Below are positions 1 to 5,366 of a DNA stretch of 5,366 nt, one piece after another. The translations under genes were made by a program, and so were the position numbers. The notes under the pieces are model-generated. The model had not been told where the DNA came from. It saw only the letters and a list, made by a program, of their open reading frames with translations, and searched no databases. Position 1 is the first letter of the stretch. Every line of letters starts with the position of its first letter. This DNA is from Anaerolineae bacterium CG2_30_58_95 (lineage in GTDB: Bacteria > Chloroflexota > Anaerolineae > Anaerolineales > Villigracilaceae): contig MNXK01000042.1 in NCBI GenBank assembly GCA_001872165.1, positions 1-5,366 on the forward strand. Reading direction: 5' to 3'.

Positions 1-9
1 TTCGTTTGC

Positions 10-15
10 AAGGAG
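10..15 (+). promoter_or_regulatory. Shine-Dalgarno for first ABC subunit
   Basis: AAGGAG lies 11 bases before the ATG at 27. The spacing is slightly long but usable. It supports ATG 27 over the in-frame TTG at 6, because that TTG codon sits directly in front of this site and would place the ribosome binding site inside the gene. The promoter, and any upstream regulator gene, lie outside the window. Confidence 0.75.
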
Positions 16-26
16 CACCCAACACC

Positions 27-2267
27 ATGATTCGATTATTCAAATACCTGAAACCTTATAGCCTCTTGATCCTGCTCGCCATCGCCTTGCTGTTCGTGCA
101 GGCGAATGCGGATTTGGCGCTGCCCGATTATATGTCGAAAATCGTCAACAACGGCATCCAGCAGGGCGGCGTGGAAAACGCCGTGCCGCAGGCCATCCGG
201 CAGAGCGAGATGAACAAGCTCGTCATCTTCATGAGCGCCGATAATCAGGCGCTTGTACTCGGCGATTACACCCTGGTGGATAAAAACTCGTCCGATTATG
301 CCAGATACATCACAGAATATCCCGCCCTTGCCAATGAGCCTGTCTACTTGCTCAATAGTATTGATAAGGCTGAAAACACCAAACTGAACCCGGTGATGGG
401 CAAGGCACTATTAGTTGTTTCCACCATCCAGCAGATCATGGCCGACCCGGCCAAGGCGGCCGCCATGGGCCAGGCTCTTGGCTTTGACTTGTCCCAGCTT
501 CCGCCCGGAATGGATGTTTTCAACCTGTTATCCAATCTTCCCGCGGCTCAACTTTCGCAAGTGGCTGCTGGTATTGATCAGAAGTTCGCCACCCTGGGCG
601 ACAAAATGATCACCCAAATGGCAGTTGGAGCGGTCAAAACCGAATATGCTGCGCTCGGTATGGATACCGGCAAACTCCAGACAAGCTACATTATCCATAC
701 CGGCGTCTGGATGCTGCTGTTGTCGCTGCTCTCCATCACCTGCACGGTTGCCGTTGGTTTCCTGTCGGCCAAAACAGCCGCCGGGTCGGCCCGCGATATC
801 CGCAAGGATGTTTTCCAAAAGGTGGAGAGTTTCTCGAATACCGAATTCGACAAGTTCTCCACGGCTTCCCTGATCACCCGCTCGACCAATGATGTCACCC
901 AGATACAAATGGTTGTCATCATGGTGATGCGCATGGTTTTCTACGCACCCATCATCGGGGTCGGCGGAATTATCCGGGCTATCGGCAAAAGCGCCAACAT
1001 GTGGTGGATCATCGCACTGGCGGTCGTCGTGCTTCTCGGCTTGATCCTGACCGTATTCTCGATTGCCCTGCCAAAATTCAAGATCATCCAAAACCTGATT
1101 GACCGGCTCAACCTGGTGACACGTGAAAACCTGTCCGGGATGATGGTCATTCGGGCCTTCAACATGCAGGGGTTCGAAGAAAACCGCTTTGACAAAGCCA
1201 ATAAGGATTTGACCAGCAACAGCCTGTTCATCAACCGCGTGATGGTTATCATGATGCCGTTTATGATGCTTATCATGAACGGAGTGTCCCTGCTGATCAT
1301 CTGGGTCGGCGCCCATCAGGTCGCCCAATCTGCGATGCAGGTTGGCGACATGATGGCATTCATGCAGTACGCCATGCAGATCGTTTTTGCCTTCCTGATG
1401 CTGTCCATGATGTTCATCATCCTGCCGAGAGCCTCCGTGTCCGGCGGGCGTATCGCTGATGTACTGGAAACCGAGCCGACCATCAAAGACCCGCAAGAAC
1501 CCAGGCAGTTCAACCAACCGTTCGTCGGCAAGGTCGAGTTCCGCAATGTGTGCTTCCGCTACCCTGGCGCGCTGGAGGATGTGCTGCACGACATTTCCTT
1601 TACCGCCAAAACCGGCCAGACCACAGCCTTTCTTGGCTCCACCGGTTCGGGTAAATCCACCATCGTCAACCTGATCCCGCGTTTCCATGACGTAACCGAT
1701 GGCGCTATTTATGTGGATGGCACGGATATACGCGCAATCACACAGCACGACCTGCGCGACAAAATCGGCTACATCCCGCAAAAGGGGATGCTCTTCTCCG
1801 GTACGATTGAAAGTAACCTGCTATATGCTGACGAGAACGCCAGCCAGGATACCTTGAAAGAAGCCGCTGACATTTCCCAGGCGGGCGAGTTCATCTTCTC
1901 GAACCCGGAGGGAATGGCGGCCGAGGTTTCCCAGGGCGGGTCGAACGTCTCCGGAGGCCAGAAGCAGCGCCTTTCGATTGCGCGCGCCCTGGTCAAGAAA
2001 GCGCCCATTTATATTTTCGACGATAGTTTTTCCGCGCTTGACTTCAAGACCGATGCGGCCTTACGCAAGTCCCTCAAGGAGAAGACCGGCTCGAGCACTG
2101 TTTTGATCGTGACGCAGCGCGTTTCCACCATCAAAAACGCCGAGCAGATCATTGTGCTGGACGAGGGCAGGATTGTCGGCAAGGGTACTCACGGTGAGTT
2201 AATGGAAAGTTGCGAAGTTTACCGGGATATTGCCTTATCGCAACTCAGCAAGGAGGAATTGGCATGA
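27..2267 (+). CDS. Heterodimeric ABC exporter, degenerate-site subunit (fused permease-ATPase)
   Basis: This is one half of an ABC exporter in the inner membrane, with the permease domain before the ATPase domain (746 aa from ATG 27). The start gives an N-terminus of MIRLFKYLKPY, typical of the family. TM1 covers about residues 12-33. A predicted external segment covers about 36-215, followed by TM2 (about 221-248), TM3/TM4 (about 293-352) and TM5/TM6 (about 405-468). NLSGMMVIRAF marks the second coupling-helix region. In the ATPase domain I see A-loop Tyr512, Walker A GSTGSGKST (537-545), Q-loop Gln585, signature VSGGQ (641-645), Walker B ending at Asp665, and D-loop SALD (669-672). Two catalytic positions are altered: Asp666 replaces the usual Glu, and Gln697 replaces the switch His (VTQR instead of AHR). 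Its Walker side therefore forms the degenerate ATP site, while its signature completes the partner's active site. At 746 aa it is longer than the usual 570-620 aa because of the external insert. The stop overlaps the next gene's start. Substrate is unknown; drug or lipid efflux is inferred from the family only. Confidence 0.93.
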   Translation: MIRLFKYLKPYSLLILLAIALLFVQANADLALPDYMSKIVNNGIQQGGVENAVPQAIRQSEMNKLVIFMSADNQALVLGDYTLVDKNSSDYARYITEYPALANEPVYLLNSIDKAENTKLNPVMGKALLVVSTIQQIMADPAKAAAMGQALGFDLSQLPPGMDVFNLLSNLPAAQLSQVAAGIDQKFATLGDKMITQMAVGAVKTEYAALGMDTGKLQTSYIIHTGVWMLLLSLLSITCTVAVGFLSAKTAAGSARDIRKDVFQKVESFSNTEFDKFSTASLITRSTNDVTQIQMVVIMVMRMVFYAPIIGVGGIIRAIGKSANMWWIIALAVVVLLGLILTVFSIALPKFKIIQNLIDRLNLVTRENLSGMMVIRAFNMQGFEENRFDKANKDLTSNSLFINRVMVIMMPFMMLIMNGVSLLIIWVGAHQVAQSAMQVGDMMAFMQYAMQIVFAFLMLSMMFIILPRASVSGGRIADVLETEPTIKDPQEPRQFNQPFVGKVEFRNVCFRYPGALEDVLHDISFTAKTGQTTAFLGSTGSGKSTIVNLIPRFHDVTDGAIYVDGTDIRAITQHDLRDKIGYIPQKGMLFSGTIESNLLYADENASQDTLKEAADISQAGEFIFSNPEGMAAEVSQGGSNVSGGQKQRLSIARALVKKAPIYIFDDSFSALDFKTDAALRKSLKEKTGSSTVLIVTQRVSTIKNAEQIIVLDEGRIVGKGTHGELMESCEVYRDIALSQLSKEELA
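2251..2256 (+). promoter_or_regulatory. Shine-Dalgarno for second ABC subunit
   Basis: A perfect AGGAGG lies 7 bases before ATG 2264, inside the last codons of the upstream gene. Together with the ATGA overlap (2264-2267) it fixes the start. It also argues that both subunits come from one mRNA, which suits a 1:1 heterodimer. The in-frame TTG at 2210 has no comparable site and would add 18 residues that merely read through the end of the first gene. Confidence 0.88.
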
Positions 2268-4189
2268 GCACGCAAAACAACAAAGATACAACCGCCGGCC
2301 GCACACTGCCGGCCGGGCCCGGGCGTGGACCCATGGCTGGAGGTCCGCTGGGACGCGGCCCGATGGGGCATGGCGGCCCGATGGCGATGATGAAAGGTGA
2401 AAAGCCCCGCGATTTCAAGGGCACCATGCTCAAGTTGATTCGATACCTTAGCTCTTACAAGGCAGCCATTGCCATTGTAATGGTTTTCGCCGTTGCTTCC
2501 ACGATCGCCTCCATCGTTGGCCCAAAAATCCTGGGCAAGGCCACCACCAAACTGTTCGAGGGCGTGATGAGCCAGATCGCCGGGACCGGTTCCGGCATTG
2601 ATTTTGCTTATATCGGTCACATCGTCATCCTTACACTCACCCTGTACCTCCTTTCCTCCCTGTTTAGTTATATCCAGGGTTGGATCATGTCCAGCGTGTC
2701 CATGAATATCACCTACCGCTTCCGCAGGGAGATTGCCGAAAAGATCAACCGGATGCCGCTCAGATACTTCGACGGTACGAACCATGGCGAGGTGCTCTCC
2801 CGCATCACCAACGACGTGGATACGGTCAGCCAGACGCTGAACCAGAGCCTCACGCAAATCATCACCTCAGTGATAACGGTGATCGGCGTACTCGTGATGA
2901 TGTTTTCCATCAGTTGGCTGATGACCCTGGTGTCCCTGCTAATTATCCCTCTCTCGATTGGGATTATCGGTCTGGTAGTCAACCAGTCGCAAAAGTACTT
3001 CAAACAGCAGCAGGATTACCTCGGCCACATCAACGGCCATGTCGAGGAAATGTATGGCGGCCATGTGGTGATGAAAGCCTTTAACGGCGAGGCAAAGAGC
3101 ATCAAGACGTTCGATCGCATCAATAACACGCTATACGGTTCAGCCTGGAAATCGCAGTTTTTGTCCGGCTTGATGATGCCGGTCATGACTTTTATCGGCA
3201 ACCTGGGCTATGTGGCGGTGTGTATTTTGGGTGGTTACCTGGCGATCAAAAACACCATTACCGTCGGCGATATACAGGCGTTCATCCAATACGTTCGCTC
3301 GTTTACGCAACCGATCACGCAGCTCGCCAACATCTCCAACGTGCTTCAGCAAACCGCCGCGGCCGCCGAGCGCGTGTTCCAATTCCTGGCTGAGCCGGAG
3401 GAAGAACCCGATACCGCCACTCCCGCAACACTGGAAGCCGTGAATGGCCTCGTGGAGTTCAAGAATGTCCACTTTGGTTACAGCCCGGAGAAAATCATCA
3501 TCAATGACTTCTCCTTCTACGCCAATCCCGGCCAGAAGATTGCCATTGTCGGCCCAACCGGCGCCGGCAAGACCACCATGGTCAAATTGTTGATGCGCTT
3601 CTATGACGTAAAGCGCGGCGCCATCCTGGTGGACGGCCACAATATCAAGGATTTCACGCGCGGGGACTTGCGCTGCATGTTCGGCATGGTCTTGCAGGAT
3701 ACCTGGCTTTATAACGGCACCGTCATGGAAAATATTCGCTACGGCCGCTCGAACGCCACCGATGATGAGGTCATCGCGGCTGCCAGGGCTGCGCGCGTGG
3801 ACCATTTCGTCCGCACCCTGCCGGAGGGCTACAATATGGTACTCAACGAAGAGACCACGAACATATCGCAGGGCCAAATGCAACTAATGACCATCGCCCG
3901 CGCCTTCCTGGCTGACCCGACCATCCTGATCCTTGACGAAGCCACCAGTTCGGTGGATACCCACACCGAGGTGCTGATCCAAAAGGCCATGGAAACCCTG
4001 ATGAAGGGCCGCACCAGCTTTATCATCGCCCATCGCCTGTCCACCATCCGCGACGCGGACTGGATCCTGGTGATGAATAACGGCGACATTGTGGAGCAGG
4101 GCAAACACGAGAAACTGCTCGCAAAGAAAGGCTTCTACGCCGAACTCTACAACAGCCAGTTCGAGAACGCACAAATGGCGGCTGCGTAG
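2264..4189 (+). CDS. Heterodimeric ABC exporter, catalytic subunit (fused permease-ATPase)
   Basis: This is the partner half-transporter, 641 aa. Residues about 1-60 form a cytoplasmic tail whose 15-44 region is rich in Gly, Pro and Met (for example GPMGHGGPM). TM1 spans about 66-90, TM2 116-143, TM3/TM4 195-243 and TM5/TM6 300-360. The first coupling-helix region is seen in MPLRYFD followed by GEVLSRITNDVD (about 163-186). The ATPase domain has A-loop Tyr406, Walker A GPTGAGKTT (430-438), Q-loop Gln478, Walker B ending at Asp558 with catalytic Glu559, D-loop SSVD (562-565) and switch His590. The signature is degenerate: ISQGQMQL (534-541) instead of LSGGQ, as in TM288-type subunits. This subunit's Walker motifs pair with the first subunit's VSGGQ to make the hydrolytically competent site. 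TM1 and TM2 are separated by only a short loop, so the large insert of the first subunit is not shared. It is translated from its own strong ribosome binding site after a 4-base overlap. Substrate cannot be told from sequence. Confidence 0.94.
   Translation: MSTQNNKDTTAGRTLPAGPGRGPMAGGPLGRGPMGHGGPMAMMKGEKPRDFKGTMLKLIRYLSSYKAAIAIVMVFAVASTIASIVGPKILGKATTKLFEGVMSQIAGTGSGIDFAYIGHIVILTLTLYLLSSLFSYIQGWIMSSVSMNITYRFRREIAEKINRMPLRYFDGTNHGEVLSRITNDVDTVSQTLNQSLTQIITSVITVIGVLVMMFSISWLMTLVSLLIIPLSIGIIGLVVNQSQKYFKQQQDYLGHINGHVEEMYGGHVVMKAFNGEAKSIKTFDRINNTLYGSAWKSQFLSGLMMPVMTFIGNLGYVAVCILGGYLAIKNTITVGDIQAFIQYVRSFTQPITQLANISNVLQQTAAAAERVFQFLAEPEEEPDTATPATLEAVNGLVEFKNVHFGYSPEKIIINDFSFYANPGQKIAIVGPTGAGKTTMVKLLMRFYDVKRGAILVDGHNIKDFTRGDLRCMFGMVLQDTWLYNGTVMENIRYGRSNATDDEVIAAARAARVDHFVRTLPEGYNMVLNEETTNISQGQMQLMTIARAFLADPTILILDEATSSVDTHTEVLIQKAMETLMKGRTSFIIAHRLSTIRDADWILVMNNGDIVEQGKHEKLLAKKGFYAELYNSQFENAQMAAA
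2294..2322 (+). repeat. GC-only inverted repeats at start of second ABC gene
   Basis: GCCGGC at 2294-2299 and again at 2308-2313 can pair into a 6-bp all-GC stem around an 8-base loop. It abuts the 10-base palindrome CCGGGCCCGG (2313-2322). Both lie about 30-60 bases after the start codon, in DNA encoding the Gly/Pro-rich tail. The simplest cause is GC-rich Gly/Pro/Ala codons. An effect on translation of the second cistron is possible but unproven. Confidence 0.4.
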
Positions 4190-4203
4190 GGGGGTCAGCC
4201 ATT
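4174..4203. terminator. Weak inverted repeat between convergent genes, possible bidirectional terminator
   Basis: AATGGCGGCTG (4174-4184) can pair with CAGCCATT (4196-4203): five pairs, a three-base bulge, then three pairs, around an 11-base loop. It covers the stop codons of both converging genes (TAG at 4187-4189, and TGA on the minus strand at 4195-4197). No proper T-tract follows on either strand, only a pyrimidine-rich run on the plus strand. This is the best terminator candidate I can see here, but a poor match to the intrinsic type. Confidence 0.25.
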
Positions 4204-4449
4204 CTTCCTCAAGGCTTCCAGATCTGGTATTTCCATGGCCGCGTTACGCAGGATTTCGAAACCTTTGTCAACGAGCAACGCCAGCCGCGCCTCGTCCACC
4301 TGCCGGCCGGAAGCGATCTCCTCCAGGACTTTCAGCATATTGCCGCGCAGCCCACTGGCGCGGTGCGACCAGGTCGAATCGGCGGAGAGGCGTTCGAGCC
4401 GGGAGGCCAGGAGCTGGAGCAGCTCGAGCTGCTGGTTATCAGGGGGCAT
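4195..4449 (-). CDS. Small helical protein of unknown function
   Basis: I do not recognise this 84-aa protein. It looks soluble and almost entirely helical: a Leu/Gln-rich first helix (about 4-22), a short TWSHRASG linker with a second segment (about 27-46), and an EARLALLVDKGFEILRNAA helix (about 53-71). It has no signal peptide, membrane segment, cysteine pair or recognisable DNA-binding motif. Its reality is supported by mostly G/C third codon positions and by its start, which overlaps the end of the upstream acetyltransferase gene by 11 bases (ATGCCCCCTGA). That layout suggests translational coupling, as no good Shine-Dalgarno precedes the ATG. Its stop lies 5 bases from the stop of the convergent ABC gene. 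The regular hydrophobic spacing would suit a small helical bundle or a partner-binding protein, but this is inference. Confidence 0.7.
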   Translation of the reverse strand: MPPDNQQLELLQLLASRLERLSADSTWSHRASGLRGNMLKVLEEIASGRQVDEARLALLVDKGFEILRNAAMEIPDLEALRKNG

Positions 4450-5311
4450 CCAGGGTGCTTTCGCCGTACGTCAGCACATAGAGACTGCGCGGCCGTTCAC
4501 CTGTCTGGTCGAAAACGAAATCGGTGACCAGATAGCCAGCCGCAAAGGCCGTCTCGAAAACCTGGCGGGCATAGAAGCGCCAATCGCGCGCCAGGGCCAG
4601 GTCAGCCTCTTTCAACGCCAGAAAGTCAACCGGGATCTCGACCAATAACAGGCGTCCGCCCAGGCTGGGAACATCTTCGAGGGGACGCGGCCAGCCCGCA
4701 GGGTCCGGAACGGCGGCGCACAGGGAAACGTCCGCAGCCAGGAAATGATCCAGAACGAGGGCCGGCCGCCGGCGACGACCGAGTCTGTGTTCCACCCGGC
4801 GCGTGTTCACCCACCAGTCCACCTGGAAACGGTCGGAGGGCAGGCCAACGTTCAGGCCATCGCGCATGTCGCCGTATTCGGAGCGGCGATAGGTGTTGCA
4901 GACCGCGCCGAGCCTGGCGATGTTGAGGTAGGCGTTGCGGCTGAGCAGGGGATCGTACGTCCAGGTAATGAGGTCGAGGCCCTGGTGGCGCACCATCTGC
5001 CATTGGGCGCGCTTGAGGCCGAAGCCAATGCCGGAATCGCGCCATTCGGGGTGGACGGCCAGGATGTGCGAACAGTGCTTGAGGCGCGGCCCATCCGGCG
5101 TGGAATAAAAGCCGGGAAAACCCCAGGCCGCGCCGACCAATTTCTCGTTGACGAACGCGCCCAGCAGCAAACCGCCGTTGTGCACAACGGCCAGCAAGGT
5201 GTGGGCGGGGATGACCTCCGTCTCGGGGCCAGGCCAGACCAGGCGTTGAAGCTCCTGGACGGCGTCCATCTCTTCAGGGGTTTCGATCAAGCGGATGATC
5301 CACTCAGGCAT
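4439..5311 (-). CDS. GNAT-superfamily predicted acetyltransferase (COG3375-like)
   Basis: This 290-aa protein carries a GNAT fold in its N-terminal half. The fold opens with WIIRLIETPEEM (4-15), the usual strand-helix start, and includes LVWP (24-27). The central strands run about 48-66 (LLLGAF then LVGAAWGFPG). Motif A is at about 82-103: HILAVHPEWR followed by DSGIG, matching the R-x-x-G-x-G/A acetyl-CoA pyrophosphate loop at Arg91-Gly96. The strand LDLITWTYDPL (112-122) and the helix with NAYLNIARLGA (126-136) look like the later GNAT core. Residues about 150-290 form an extension with DRFQVDWWV and an Arg-rich GRRRR stretch. The overall look recalls the COG3375 'predicted acetyltransferase' group, whose substrate I do not know to be established. 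The ATG at 5311 overlaps the upstream gene's stop (ATGCCTGA) and lacks a visible Shine-Dalgarno, suggesting coupling. The reading frame stays open upstream to the window edge, but that stretch is Ser/Ala-rich and looks non-coding in this frame, so ATG 5311 is preferred. Confidence 0.85.
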   Translation of the reverse strand: MPEWIIRLIETPEEMDAVQELQRLVWPGPETEVIPAHTLLAVVHNGGLLLGAFVNEKLVGAAWGFPGFYSTPDGPRLKHCSHILAVHPEWRDSGIGFGLKRAQWQMVRHQGLDLITWTYDPLLSRNAYLNIARLGAVCNTYRRSEYGDMRDGLNVGLPSDRFQVDWWVNTRRVEHRLGRRRRPALVLDHFLAADVSLCAAVPDPAGWPRPLEDVPSLGGRLLLVEIPVDFLALKEADLALARDWRFYARQVFETAFAAGYLVTDFVFDQTGERPRSLYVLTYGESTLDAP

Positions 5312-5366
5312 GGCGGATGAAGAGCGAGCGGAGGAATTCGCGATACCAGTTGACGCCGCGCAGGTA
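5304..5366 (-). CDS. 3' end of an unidentified gene (partial)
   Basis: The minus strand from the window edge reads 20 codons and then TGA, ending in NWYREFLRSLFIRHA. Its stop overlaps the acetyltransferase start by 8 bases, the usual look of an operon junction. The amphipathic, aromatic-rich tail is protein-like, unlike the Ser/Ala run in the overlapping frame. Too little is present to name a family. The gene continues beyond the window and is likely the upstream member of the same transcription unit. Confidence 0.65.
   Translation of the reverse strand, partial: YLRGVNWYREFLRSLFIRHA

Noticed and set aside
6..26. Possible TTG start adding seven residues to the first ABC protein
   Set aside because: The extension consists of the Shine-Dalgarno region itself; ATG 27 is better placed and gives the family-typical N-terminus.
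528..1781. 417-codon minus-strand open frame opposite the first ABC gene
   Set aside because: It is rich in His, Asp and Gly with no recognisable domain, and lies entirely antisense to a gene with clear ABC motifs. It is a composition-driven shadow of GC-rich codons.
3140..3883. 247-codon minus-strand open frame opposite the second ABC gene
   Set aside because: It is antisense to the Walker A and signature region of a convincing ABC ATPase, and its product shows no family features.
4235..4648. 137-codon plus-strand open frame across the small gene and acetyltransferase end
   Set aside because: It lies antisense to two overlapping minus-strand genes. Its product is Ser/Arg-rich with no domain, and it has no ribosome binding site of note.
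4626..5045. 139-codon minus-strand open frame within the acetyltransferase gene
   Set aside because: It is out of frame with the GNAT gene on the same strand, and is Arg/Pro-rich in the way expected of frame-shifted GC-rich DNA.
4745..5320. 191-codon plus-strand open frame opposite the acetyltransferase
   Set aside because: The opposite strand encodes a recognisable GNAT motif A; this product is Val/Ala/Gly-rich shadow sequence.
1..5366. CRISPR array, insertion sequence, tRNA or rRNA, or a new defence-type system
   Set aside because: I saw no direct-repeat spacing, transposase motifs, terminal inverted repeats or tRNA-like cloverleaf by eye. The window is densely coding with ordinary transporter and enzyme genes.

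Overview
The window reads as an ordinary chromosomal stretch of a moderately GC-rich bacterium. It holds no mobile element, RNA gene or CRISPR array that I can see. The ABC proteins resemble those of Firmicutes and Chloroflexota. The GC-rich coding and the predicted acetyltransferase type make an Anaerolineae-like Chloroflexota a reasonable guess. That placement is a low-confidence inference from protein flavour and composition, because no phylogenetic marker is present.

Left part (27-4189, plus strand): two overlapping genes encode the two halves of a heterodimeric type IV (multidrug-exporter-like) ABC transporter. Each half carries its own membrane domain followed by an ATPase domain. The genes overlap by 4 bases (ATGA), and each has a good Shine-Dalgarno sequence. 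The first subunit (746 aa) has a canonical signature (VSGGQ), but Asp replaces the catalytic Glu and Gln replaces the switch His. The second subunit (641 aa) has the catalytic Glu and His but a degenerate signature (ISQGQ). Paired head to tail, they give one intact ATP site and one degenerate site, the arrangement known from TM287/288, BmrCD and LmrCD. The first subunit also carries a loop of about 180 residues between TM1 and TM2, predicted to lie outside the membrane. The second starts with a Gly/Pro/Met-rich cytoplasmic tail.

Right part (4195-5366, minus strand): a tightly packed, probably translationally coupled group runs toward the ABC genes. In transcription order it contains the last 20 codons of an unidentified gene cut by the window edge, a 290-aa GNAT-superfamily predicted acetyltransferase, and an 84-aa helical protein of unknown function. 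Successive genes overlap by 8 and 11 bases. Only 5 bases separate the stop codons of the two convergent units, and a weak inverted repeat spans them.

I found no clearly undescribed system. The points most worth a second look are the large extracellular insert on the catalytically degenerate ABC subunit and the uncharacterised small protein coupled to the acetyltransferase.
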